Below the pieces are notes generated by a model, which was not told where the DNA came from, made no database searches, and saw only the letters and a program-made list of their open reading frames with translations. The position numbers and the translations under genes were made by a program. A stretch of 55,170 nt of DNA from Didymodactylos carnosus (Eukaryota > Rotifera > Eurotatoria > Philodinida > Philodinidae), in the NCBI GenBank assembly GCA_905250885.1, contig CAJNOQ010000317.1:1-55170 (forward strand), written 5' to 3'. This document shows positions 1 through 12,000 of the stretch, piece after piece. The first letter of the stretch is position 1. The number at the start of each line of letters is the position of its first letter.

Positions 1-171
1 ATCACTCAGACCACAACGCGACAATTTTTCCAACAAAAGAGAATGAGAGACAGAGTCAAACGCTTTAGAAAAATCAAAAGACACACCGACACACTTCACA
101 CCAGCATTCCAGAAATTAGAAACAATTGAAGATAAAAATAACAAGATGTAGATGGTCTGTGGAGAGACCAT
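1..171 (-). pseudogene. Non-LTR retrotransposon reverse transcriptase fragment
   Basis: The reverse strand stays open from the window edge up to a TAG at 172-174. It encodes the core of a reverse transcriptase palm, with the classic block FDFSKAFDSVSHSLLLEKLS (an A-motif aspartate followed by AFDSV and a leucine-rich helix), preceded by SSIVSNFWNAGVKCVGVS. This is the usual RVT_1 arrangement of non-LTR (LINE-type) elements. The N-terminal side looks frameshifted near 145-150, where a second frame continues as STDHLHLV. No start, YxDD box or endonuclease lies in the window, so the remainder would have to be to the left of position 1. The element clade cannot be assigned from about 57 residues. 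Confidence 0.75.
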
Positions 172-1230
172 CTACATTAATTCGCATTGATCTTGGCTCC
201 TTGGAGTTTCAGTTACTATTTGCAGCTAAAAGGAAACAACGTGACCAAAACGGCTGAAATCACTCTTTTTTTGTTGACTCTGGATTATTGGATAAAATAA
301 TCTCAAATAAAAACCAAGCTATGAACAATTTGAGGGCGTCGGTGTACGCAGTTCAATACATTAAATCACACAACACAGAAAATGCATTTATTTTAACTAG
401 CGCCTCGAAAATATATATATATAGAGAGAAACGTCAATATTCGATTAAGGTTTTCTACCTAAACATTGACTTATTCTGATGCCTCGATTTAAGGATTTTT
501 AATTATGAAAAAAATTTAAAAAGAAACAGGCCGACATAAACTAAAAATCAGTACGTAAAAAAACATTATCAAGTAAAACAGATGTAGCTATTAAATAATT
601 AAAGCATTTCATCAGAGATCTGCACAGACAAGCTATTCTAGATCATGTCTGTTTGTCCTATAATCCACGAGAGGTAGGTACTCAATTTACTTGAAAAATT
701 CCTGAAGTTTGACCTCGATTTTCTCCTAAACGCTCCAAAAATTTTCGAGATTTTTTCAGGATAGGAACCACTTAGTAGGATCTATAACTTTGCCCATACA
801 ACCATCCTCGACACTTTCCAATATTCACCCTCAGTATTCTAGAAAACCCATTAAAACCTTACTTCATGAAAAGAAAATTGAGCTATTATGACTCTATATT
901 CCTGTTCAGCATGAAGAATTCAATGTACTTGTTTCCTTGCTTATATGGTGAAAAATTCATTTGACTTTTTAGTGAGAGATTTTTCACGGAAAAACGAACT
1001 AATTTTATGAATTGTACAACACGCTGAAGCGTAGTTCAAATTACCAGAAAGCAGTCTTTTGGAGGGTTTTTGTGTTTGAGACTATGCGAAACGCATTTCA
1101 GTTTTGGGGAGCGTAAAAACACCTTCAAATACGGTTACGCGTATGTTGATAGTAAATCATTAATGTCAAAATTCCCTAAACATTAAAAGAAAAAACAAAA
1201 ACGAAACTAATTAAACAGAATAGAACGTAG
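172..1230. other. Non-coding stretch, no gene seen
   Basis: AT-rich sequence between the retrotransposon fragment and the KY-like pseudogene. A 63-residue open frame at 288-479 (+) has no recognisable domain and a low-complexity composition, and I do not treat it as a gene. Confidence 0.5.
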
Positions 1231-3300
1231 TTATTGAACAGAATATTTGACATGTCCATGATAACTTTTGTTCTGTTCATATTGAACATAAATACTAACA
1301 TCCTTTGAACCGACAGTCACTTGTCTCTTCAGAATTGGATCATTATAGCCTTCGGGATTGAGCCATTGGGAATCAACTATCACATAGACATTCTTGGCAC
1401 CAGGAATTAGATAATGAATTGTTATGACAGAGCCTTTCTTCAGTACTCCATTCATTGACTCATAAATTCGACATTTCGTGGCACGAAACTGAGAATATGT
1501 GATAGGAAACGTCATTTGTCGTCGAAGTTGAGTGACGTTGAGATAGAATTGAGCAACAGCACCGTTCAATGATTCATAACCTCCGTCTCGTTTAGCAAAA
1601 ACTATTAAATTGTGTGGACCTGTGCGCTGAGGTGCGAACAGTGATTGTCAAAGTTGTTTATCGCTGTTGAACTGTACTAAAGCACCATTATGAACTCCAA
1701 TGTTATCATATTGAATATTAGAAGAGAGTTGAACGCCATCGGGTGCCCGCAAAAGGATTTCGACATAAGGTGCATTTTCAAGCCATGCGATGGTGGTTCG
1801 ACGAAGTGGCGCTTCTATTTTGAGATCAAGATCATGAAAGAGCTGTCATATATCTGAAAAAGATAAAGGTGGTTTTGCGATTTTTAGCGCTTCGATTTGG
1901 AATGACATTGCAGCAGAGAAGTCATCCGAACTCGACTTGTTTTTGGCCATAATGACAGCTTCGAACATGCCATCCTGGTTGGGTGCAAATTTGCAGCGCC
2001 AGAAACATTTGTGTCGATCATAAAAAACTTGATCTCCACCTGAAATCGCTTCGTTATTGCTGTTTTTGAAGCTACCGAGTAAATTGACGTAGTCGGGTGT
2101 CTGCACGCGAACTTCGATCTGAAAAGTATTATGAGGTAACACGATCGTAGCACGATTGAACCGTGTCTTAATCTTAAGATCAAGATCATAAAAGAGTTGC
2201 CATGCATGTGGATACGATAATGGCGGTATTGGAATTTGTTGTGCTTCAATTTTGAAAGACACAGCAGCCGCGTAGCTATCAGTATCTGACCTTTTCTTCG
2301 CAAAAAGAGTGGCTACGAATATACCATCTTGGTCAGGTGCAAATTTGCAGCGCCAAAAATATTTTTGTCGATCATAGAAAACTTGGTTTCCACCAAGAAT
2401 CTCTATGTTATTGATATTTTCGAGTCGGCTACTTATAACAACGTCGGCTGGTGCTCGAATAAGGATTTGTGTGTGCGTAACTCCATTGTTGATTTTCACC
2501 AAATGCGTATTCCACGGCGAAATAATTTGTAAGCCCAAATTAAAGAAATGTTTCCACGTTGTAGAAAAACTCATAAGGTTTGGTGGTATGTGCTCGATAT
2601 TTAGTGTTAAATCGAGCGCTGCGGCATATGAAGACGAGTTTGCATCACTTCGTTTTCCGTAGATTATAATCTTGTGTTTCCCGACACTGGCTGGAGCAAA
2701 ATAGCAACGGTAGAATTGTTTGCTAGTATCGAACCTGATCTGATGTCCACCTTCAATCTTAATGTCATTTAATTTCAAATCGGCTAAGAGCTGCACATCG
2801 AATGGTGCTCGAATGAGAACCACTGCATAGGTTTGTCTGGAAGTAGTGCGACATGAGCTTGATGATGAGGATTGATCAATTCAAGATTCAATTCGAAGTA
2901 GCTTGGCTGAAGTCTGGGCAACTGCATATATTGTGGCGTGCTAATAGGCTGCCATAATAATTGCCACTTGTCATCTTCGGGTAAATGATGATAGATCATC
3001 TCATTCGGAGGCGTAAGAAAATAATAGCTATTTAATTGACGTTTGAAACTTGCTCGTTGCTCAGATGACCTGCGCCCCATGCTGAGTCAATCAAATACCA
3101 ATGTTGATCGATCTTGGCAGCATTCCATACATGATTAACTGGCTGGTCCATCTTCGCGATCATCAAAACCATATTCTTTCGTATGGCCATTCACAAGTTC
3201 ACATGGAAGACCAAGTTCATCACACAAATACTTGTATCTTTTATATCTTTTATCAATATTCGGGTGGCGAGTAACTCATCAAGCTCATCATCAGTTAACT
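1231..3300 (-). pseudogene. Kyphoscoliosis peptidase-like (KY/transglutaminase-like) protein, broken
   Basis: Read from about 3300 downwards, the reverse strand gives pieces of a KY-type protein: a transglutaminase-like segment (CDELGLPCELVNGHTKEYGF, then HVWNAAKIDQHWYLIDSAWG with the expected His and Asp region), the following block NSYYFLTPPNEMIYHHLPED, and then four repeated modules of about 105 residues that carry GG(H/N/D)Q..(F/Y)D...(Y/F)(Y/W)RC.FAP. The pieces lie in different frames. Breaks are seen near 3145 and 3070 and at the 2784-2823 overlap. Two in-frame TGA codons near 1853 and 1650 sit where sister modules have Trp (WQLFYDL and FWRCKFAP). The N-terminal part with the catalytic Cys was not found upstream. 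I infer a dead, 5'-truncated copy of a multicopy family. Family assignment rests on the FLTPP..IY.HLPED block and the repeated modules. Confidence 0.72.
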
Positions 3301-3739
3301 TTTTCATCGCAGGGGGAAGTTTACCTGTTCTTGAATGTGTGAGAATTCTAACATGTAAAAATCAAAGTTTTTTCTGTGTACATTTTCACTTTTGACAATG
3401 ACCATAAATGGTCGAAATATCAAGTTTTGTAGAATAAAATTGTAAAATTAACTGCAATTAACATGAAACTATCAAATCAAAACCGGAATTTTCTTCAGAT
3501 TAAATAGAAAATAAATATTAGAAAAATAAATATTATTAAATAATATAACACATGCTTATGAATAAATAACAATGGTAAAAATTATTCAGAAGGAGAATAT
3601 TTTCCATTTCCCTTTCATTACATGAAAAGAGATTTCTTTAATCATATGTTAAGTAAGTTTTTTTTACAAAGAAACTATGTTTCCTAATATAACTTTTGAA
3701 ACAGAAAGTCGGTGATTTAAATTTTATCTAATTATTCCA
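3301..3739. other. AT-rich spacer, nothing recognised
   Basis: The spacer between two divergently oriented pseudogenes is very AT-rich and shows no coding or repeat signal. Confidence 0.4.
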
Positions 3740-4583
3740 TTCAAATATTATCATTTTTATGTAGTTGTTTACTGTTTTATTTTTCTTATACGTTTACATG
3801 AATTACGTAGACGTTTATCAAATCACATTACTATTTGTATATTAATATCGAATTTTCTTATTTTTTATAATTGAATTACCAATTACTCTCTCTTATTTGT
3901 ATCGTGGTTTACTTGTAGCAGGTGACTATGGTTTATGTTTATTTTGGGTTTATATTAATTTTACGTTATTTCCACTGAGTTCATGGCTGATAGCCATTGG
4001 ATCTATTGAACGTTATTTAGTTATATTTTATCCAGAAACAATGACAACTTATCGGGGTCGTTTGTTATATCATTGCATACCCATTGCTTGTCCAATTATT
4101 CTATTTCCAATTTTTTATTTTATCCTAATTATTATTTATCGACTTGAACAATAATTTGATTCTACTTACTCATAGTGTATTGATAGTCCATCAACAGATC
4201 TATATCCTGTATTAGTTACAATTGATACAATTCTTACTTCCATATTACCAATATTAATTATATTTTTATTTAATTTTCTTCTCATTGTTCGGATTTTCTA
4301 TCAAAAACATAAAATGAAACGATCAAATACATGGCGTCATATACGTAAAATGATATTTCATTTACTACCTATATCACTCTTATATTTGTTGACTTATATG
4401 CCATTATTCTTTATTTATTTAATACGATATCTTAGTGATCCTATATATTTACAATCATTATTAGTAACTTATTTCTGGTATACGCCCTATACTGTTCCAT
4501 TATTGATCCCGTTGATTTCTCTTTTTAGTCTACCAGATATTACTACAAATTTAAATTTTTGTAATAGTAGACAACCTGTGTAA
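3740..4583 (+). pseudogene. Rhodopsin-like GPCR, frameshifted and with stops
   Basis: The forward strand encodes a seven-helix receptor in two frames. A TM1-loop-TM2 start (hydrophobic stretch, then LHELRRRLSNHITICILISN) lies in one frame up to about 3850. The next frame continues with IELPITLSYLYRG, an extracellular Cys before TM3 (YGLCLFWVYINF), an E/DRY-like box (SIERYLVIF), TM4, and from 4190 TM5 to TM7 with a basic third loop (YQKHKMKRSNTWRHIRK). There is one frameshift at about 3850. Two in-frame stops, TAA at 4152 and TAG about 18 nt further on, fall in the second extracellular loop. The first Met and N-terminus are unclear. It resembles the large GPCR expansions I associate with bdelloid rotifers; the ligand is unknown. 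I call it a pseudogene because three independent lesions are present. Confidence 0.75.
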
Positions 4584-6083
4584 TATGAGATTAGGCTTTT
4601 CTTCCTACTCATTCTCTAATTTAAATTCTTTTTTTTTCCAGTAAATGTTGTACTTTTGGGTCTTATATGTAGCGTATGATAGAGGATAAAAGTGAAATAC
4701 AAAAACACATCAAATGTATTTTTCGCACATAACAGGCATTTTGACAATGGAAAAATTGTTTTTGCTTCTTATCTATATAGGATATCATTTTTGATGTGTT
4801 GAATTATGCTTGTGGATGAAATTATAAATGTCTTTCCATATCTCTGCCGTTTAATCACTATTTGTATATTCTGAAATATTACACAAACATTTTCATGGAT
4901 TTCAGCGTAATCGATAACCAATCTTCCATGCATTTTTGCAGTTATCTTGAGACTAAAAATATAAAACTGGTAACTGCTAGGGAACTTGTTGCCATGCCTA
5001 AAACCCCATAGATGAAGGTCTCGCTTGACTCCCACTGTGCAGAGGATACACTAAGATATTTATCTATATAAAAAGATTAATATGTTTCTATTTCAATTTT
5101 CTATTTTCGATATGACTTTTTAAACGTCACCGATAAACCACAGACCTTCATTGTTTGTTTATCAAAAGTTATTCAAAAATATTCATAGGCATTTAATTTT
5201 GAAATGGATGTACCATTCTCAAAACACATTTTTTAACAATTTAACCACTGCAACTAGCATTTCAATATAATGCGTTAGAAATTAATGCGTTATAATACCT
5301 TAGATGTTTGATCTAATTATAATGCCATAAATTTGGAAACATCGTTTATAGCATTATAACTCATTAGATAATGCATATCGTATTGTAACGAGTTAATATC
5401 TGGTAGATTACAATGCATTGTTCTTTTCTATCTCATTGCAATGATATAAGAAAATGGAATTCGGCGTAACACGATAGATATTAATGCGTTACAACGAGTT
5501 AGACAATATCCAAAACGAAAATACATGGTTTTCTCGTACAAGACACTTTTCTGTAAAATTTTGAGACTGCTAATCGATTCCTCTCGAGAAAGTGGTCTGA
5601 GAAAAATTACGTCAACTATATCAGACATATACGTTACTGACTTGAGACTTAGGACATAAACTCCCACAGCACATTTATTACTAGTGTCACGTAACCTTTT
5701 CTCTGTAGTTTGAAATTCTCACTCATTGCTGGTATATTTCTTTGCTTTTCAACTAACAGAAATGATTAAAAACAAAACATTTAGGGTAAAACGCATATAA
5801 AATTTAAAACAGGCGAACAACTTTCATTATTTGCCACAACAGCCAAAAAATAGTTTAAAAGAAAAATTATTGTGATATCTATAAGTAAAAAACTTCTTTT
5901 ACATCATAAATCTGGAGTGATATAAGAAGAGAGAAAACAGAATCAGACGAACACAAAAATTCATAAACTACATCAGATATACACCAGAAACTGGAATGCA
6001 ATAAGGCTGATATAGTCGATACATGAAATAGATTTCGTTTGAATAGGCACAACAAAAAAGAAAGAAGGAGCTAAAAAGTATAA
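4584..6083. other. Intergenic, one palindromic-word cluster
   Basis: No gene is seen. The short open frames here lack similarity to anything I know. A cluster of TAATGCGTTA/AACGAGTTA words at 5255-5512 is listed separately. Confidence 0.5.
5255..5512. repeat. Cluster of degenerate TAATGCGTTA-type words
   Basis: The 10-base word TAATGCGTTA and near variants (GCATTATAACTCATTAGA, TAACGAGTTA, TAATGCATATCG) recur about ten times in both orientations with no fixed spacing. The words are close to self-complementary. This differs from a classical tandem satellite because spacing and sequence are loose. Confidence 0.5.
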
Positions 6084-9000
6084 CTATAAAAATGTGTAAC
6101 GCTTTGAAGTTACATTTGTGATCAATATCTTTTGTAATAATTTAATCGTGTCCGTATTTTGTTTTGCGCTGGTGGTGGATGCAAATCCAAAATTTAGAAA
6201 ACCATGTGGAAGTTCATCAACAATAATGAGTTGATGAGGAACATCAAGGGAGCGTAAACGTTTTGCAAATTCTACATTGTCATCGATGAAAGCGTCTCTT
6301 GCACACGGCTGAAAAAGATAAAAACTGATTCATGAACACAGACATAGCAACGAAGTATAAGACTTTTCATTAATTTTTAATGTGAAAAGACCATCTGAGC
6401 GTTCTTTTTTGCACAGCCGTAGACTTCGAAAAGTTTGATGGTATAATGGTATCTCCCCTACGGTTTACATCTAGAAAGATTAGCACTAATGAAACGAAAT
6501 GTACGCTTCACATTTTGCAGCCTGCGCACTGGTCTTTGTCGAGCAGAAATCTCAACAGAACTAATATTTTATATTCTCTAAGTTGACAAAAGCAGAAAAG
6601 CTCTAGCAGAAGGACGATGTAATTCATATATCATACGAGTGACTATTAAATGGGGTAAAAAGAGGTAGTTAACCTAGTAGTCGATTCGATTTTATTAGTT
6701 ATAGTACAAAGCAAATGTTAGTGTTGCAATTAGTTATTAAATCAGATTTTTAGCGAACTAAGTAAATTTAATTAATAAAAATATCGTCGGTACGGTAGCG
6801 AGCACTAATTGACGTATAACATTTGCGCAGCCCATTAGATCAACGTTTGGTAGAACTAAAAATTATCATCAGTTGAAAGTAAATTAAAGCAATAAATAGC
6901 AGAGGATCAAAAAGAAGACAAGAGACAGTATTTTGAATCACATATCAACTGTTATTAACTAGAATATGTCTCTGCTCACTGTTTATCTCTATCTGATACG
7001 CCCATTTCAAATGCAATGGTCTTTTCTATGTACGTAGTCGATATCTATATAAAATTAAAGACTCTGGACGATATGATCGCAAAAAAAATATTAAATAAAA
7101 AAATTTGTTTTTAAAAGAAGGCAGAGAAGTAAAAATAAACTTGCTAAGCACTGGTATAATGCGATACAGAAGTATATAATTTTTTATACATTATGTTTCA
7201 TTCGATACGGACAGCTTTAATTTATCTTCAATTGATTGTAATAAATTTTTTAAACTTATCGGTGATTTTGATAATAGCAAAGAACTGAACGCAGACAGCT
7301 GTGTGGACCTTGTTGGTAACGATCAGTAATTATTGTCATCCGATTTATTATTCTTTAAAGAATATAAAAAATTGATTAATATATGACAATTTTACTTGCT
7401 CATACTATTGTACAACGTTTTGTCGATGTTGTTTTTCATGACTGGATACCAAGAACGTTGATTCCAATTTCTTTTGTTATATTACTTGAAGCGTAATATT
7501 ATCGACAGCTTTTTTGCAATCATTATTGGAATTATAAAAACACAAGAAACCATGGGTCAGATTATGTGCCAACGATGTTGTACTTTCAATCGTCCTAAAT
7601 GCTTAGGAAAATGTGAATCTTGATGGTATGCGTGGAATAAGAAAATATTCTTTTTTTAATATTGAATTTATTGTTCTGGAAGGTTAACAATTAACATTTA
7701 CGTGAGTTCATTGACAGAAAAAATAAAAAGTAGCCAAAAATAGGAATATAATCAATCACTTCTGTCAGTTGAAGCAAACAATTACAACGGTTAATTTGCA
7801 TGCCTTATTAAATATTCTTTTTTTGTATCAGGTATTCCGGCTACTTTCTGTATTTTATAAAAAAAAGATTGAAACAAATGGCATGGCATCCAGATAGACA
7901 TTTCGTCGAAAAGTGAAAGTATTCATTTTTCTGTTTCTATTAATGGATTGTATGGTTCGATGTCTTGGCTATTTTTTTCCGTTAAAAGAATTCGCTCTCT
8001 TCTCGAACGATGGAATAAAAAAAATATGCTTAGAATCAAACAAAAAAGCTTAATTTTTTTCTCAACTTTAAAAAGGCTTTTAGTTTTAAAAATGATTTTG
8101 AAGAGGAAGAAGAATACCCCGCCTTGCTATTAGAATAGTATAAAGAATCATTTTATAGTATGTGGCCAGCGATAAAAAAGTATGCTTCTTTCGTGTACTT
8201 TTTCGTTTTTTTCTATTATCAATTCATTGGATGAAAGTTACAAATTTAAACAAGAATCAAATAAGATTTCATTTTCTGTTTTCAGTTTTTTCTGACTAGC
8301 TACGATTACCGAAATATTCACAAAAACAGCGTCCTCTATACTGCAAAATAGCGAATATCTCGGTAATCGTAGCTGGTCAGAAAAAACTGAAAACAGGAAA
8401 TGAAATCTTATTTGATTCTTGTTTAAATTTGTAACTTTCATCCAATAAATTGATAACAGAAAAAAACGAAAAAGTGCACGAAAACATATTTTTTTATCAC
8501 TGGCCACATACTATTAATCCTTTCTTGCCCTATAGGTGCCATTTTATAAAAATTTAGTTCACTTGAACTATTAGGCATTCAGAAACAGATTTTATGTCAA
8601 TTTAAAGCATATCTATTGTGGACTTCAAATCAGAAAATATATTGGCATTTGACGGATTTGGTTCAAACTTTTTCTGTTGTAAATGCATGAACCCCACATA
8701 TTAGAGGCCATAAGATTGATGCTATTTTTTAAGGTCTTGATGGATTTTTCCGATGTATAACCCTGTCTTATCAATTTCTTATACATAGCCATAATAGCAG
8801 GTCGGTACGTAGAAAAATCCATAGATGTTCTGGACAGACGCAGCATCGCCCAATCAAAACGCCATAACCCATAGTTCGGGGGAAACTTCCTCCTAAATCC
8901 GGATAGTTAACTATGTCGAATCCAAACTTACTGCGCTTGTCATACGGCTTTAACTTAATCTGTTTTAGAACTCTTTTCGTTTCAAAATCTAGAAAGGTAG

Positions 9001-12000
9001 CCTTCTGGTTGTTCGGTTTTTCACGATTCAATGTTGACTGCTGTAGATAAATAGAGTGCTGGTGTTGATCGAACTTGCCATCAGAATTGATGGTAATCAG
9101 ATCATCCATAGACCAAAAAGTATTGTTTAATGATCTACAAGTCCCATAGAGCTTTTGGGCATTTTTTTCCAAGAAGTCAAATTCTGATTTGTATAAAAAC
9201 CAGTTGGCAAAATATGGCCCCGGATCTGTCACCGTCGGAATACCAATAGTTTGTTGAATCACTATTGATCCGAGAGTAAAATAACAATTTGGTTGAACAA
9301 AATTTTCGTTAAGATCAACTGATTTTTGTTACTTTTTTTCTTCATATTGAAATTACTGTGGAAAATAGCCGACCAACTATTAGCTACTATAACAGTATTT
9401 TCCGATAGAATACTTGTATTCGCTATCCATTCCATAATTGTAATCAAGAGATCGTGTGGAATGCTGGCATACAACGTTGAAAAATCGTACTTTTCGATGT
9501 TTGTTTCTAGCCGGATTTTTCTTATTAATCTCTTTTATTTTGTTGAGTACCTCGGACGAATTATCGATTATCCAAAAACGATTGATTTTTGTTTTGAGTT
9601 TGATGTTTGTACAATATCTGATCTGCTGTTTGTACATCAATAGTAAAGCAGCACAAAGAAATTGCGCCAATTTTTTCGTATAACAGTACGATAATGATAT
9701 GATAAATCGTTGCTTTATTGGATTTTTCTGAAACTTTAGAATCCAATAAATAAACGGTAACAACTTCACTTTATTTGGCACCTCAATGTTGTGTTTTTTT
9801 TAAAGGCATTGAGAATCGATAATTGTTGCTGGTTTTGCTTTCCGAGTATTTTGCATGTATGAGAAGATTTAAAGTAGCCAATTTCTTTCAGTATTTTTTG
9901 TAAATAAAACTTTTTACACACAAGAGCAACGTTCTTGCTTGCCTTGTCTAGGGGTACTATTACAAACTTCTTATGTAGCCATTTCAGCTCATAAAGAAGC
10001 GTCTATTATTTTAGTTTTGGCTTATACAAGCTGTACGCTCGATAATTAGTTCTCTGTCGCTTCAGCTCTTTAATACGTTCAGCAACTAGTTGAAGTAACT
10101 CGATTTTCCATAGTTTAAACAGAATTTCGAATAACTTTTCTTTCCTCGATACACTTTCAACGTACTTATACACACTTCACTAACTACGTACTAGCTTTCT
10201 GGAAAGACACGAAGACTAACCGGAGAAGCTCTATTGTACGCCATAACGTAGTGAGTATGCTGTCAGACGGATGACCCGAGGCACTAAGACATAAGTAACT
10301 TGCCCAAGGTTATTACATGACTTTGCCAGTGCTGAGATTCGAACACAGTAGTTTTGAAAGTACGTGACGAACAACATTACCATCAAGTCATGCTGCCTTT
10401 TCGGAACGAGTTTAGAAATAAACAACCACAGATTGTTCAGCTACAAATGATAAAAAGGTATTCAAGTTTGAATTCAATGTTGTTAAGGAAATGCAGACTA
10501 ACAAATTTTCTGAAAAACAAGTCTTCAGTATAATGAGCTTTCTAAGTTTCCTTAAAGTCCAAACATTGCACAAATAATCTTCTACTTATGATCCATCCAC
10601 ATGCTAAAATGGTTACGAGAGCAAAGCATGAGCATGCAAAAGAATGACCAGTTCTTGGTGATAAGAAAATAACATAAACCATTTGTGTGTGGAACGACTT
10701 AAGAACTAGCAGTGAAGTAGAAACATAGCGTACTAGATATGAGAAACATGAGTACACGAATTTCTGTTTGAAAAAATAAAAATGCAAGAAATTATACGTA
10801 CAATAAGATAAGTCATTGGAAATTTTTTCAAAATTTCGTCATCTGCTAATAATGGTGACATGTATGGATGATTTGATAAACTTGATTCTCTAAGTTTTCT
10901 TAATAAATGAGCCTGTTGATTGTGCATGATTTCGTCTAATCTCATATAATAATTCTCTTCGAATCCAAATGTAACGTTTGCTGATGGGCTGTTTTCGGTT
11001 GTTGCTAACAATGAATGCACTATTTGACCACTAACCGTATTTTCTATTAACGAAGCAGTTCTGTCAGTTTGATCAATAGATTCTGATACAACATGAACAG
11101 AATGACTTTCAATCTCTTTTCGAAGATTTTCTTGTTCGTGATTTTCAGTTTGAATATTAGGAGAAGCTGATTGTTGAGCATTTACATATCGTATTTTAAG
11201 TGAATCGGGCACAGAACCAATTATATGTTTTTCAGGAGAACAACTTTCTGTAGTATTCATTTCACAGTTAAATGTGGAATTATCTGAATTAATAGATATT
11301 TTGTTTTTCTAAAATAGAACTCATATTTCATAATATATAATAATGTAATGAAGCGTTAAAAATGCGTACCAATTTATGTGAGGATCGATCTTTCCTAGGC
11401 TTCAAGTGATCTATAGGTTGTTCATTATCGAGTTTGATACCGGCATACGCTGAAAAATTATACGAAGTTACATGTTGTACCAAGAGGATGCTTCAAATGA
11501 GCTCTGTAGTACCTGCCAAACAACGCCACAGAAATCCAGCGTTTAACAGAGGATCCATAATAGCCATTACTCTTGAAGGTGACATACTAAATAAAAAGAA
11601 TAGAAGCTCAAAGTTGTTTTCGATATTTCCTTTAATTATTACCTATAACCTAATAGGAATGGTGTATAAAAACACACAAGTGAATCCTAAAACAATAGCA
11701 GCCGACTTAGAAGTGTTGAATCTATCTTAAGGATCAAATATATACCGGACATCTTAAACCATCTTCAATACTTTTCATTGTTACGACGGTAACGAGGTTT
11801 CCTCCAGCAGAATCGCCAGTTAATATCAAATTTTTTCCATTCCAACCTGCAACAGAAGAATCAGAACATATTTATTTATATTGTTGAGTATGGCTATAAG
11901 CCTAGTAACCTAGTTTATCAGCATTTTTGAGTATCCATGCATAAGCGTAATAACATTCTTCAATAGCTTGTGGAAACGGATATTCCGGAGCTAAAGAATA

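Noticed and set aside
1640..1860. Stop-codon readthrough or code reassignment (TGA as Trp)
   Set aside because: Intact genes here use TGG for Trp, and TGA ends the ribokinase reading frame. Other frameshifts in the same locus show simple decay.
6084..6308. A separate small gene encoding the ELPHGFLNF segment
   Set aside because: It has an acceptor site, no ATG, and joins the lipase exon ending at 10802 in phase with the expected HSL C-terminus, so it is the last lipase exon.
7140..7640. Possible exons (readings such as [19 protein letters not shown]) on the + strand
   Set aside because: Stops interrupt every frame within 50 codons, no splice chain holds them together, and no family is recognised. 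It may be repeat-derived, but I cannot support a feature.
9326..9746. Several overlapping open frames of 60-105 codons on the + strand
   Set aside because: They are antisense shadows of the reverse-transcriptase pseudogene, whose family blocks are clear on the - strand.
10231..10425. A 64-codon open frame on the - strand
   Set aside because: It reads through the SINE; the pol III boxes and core domain explain the sequence better.
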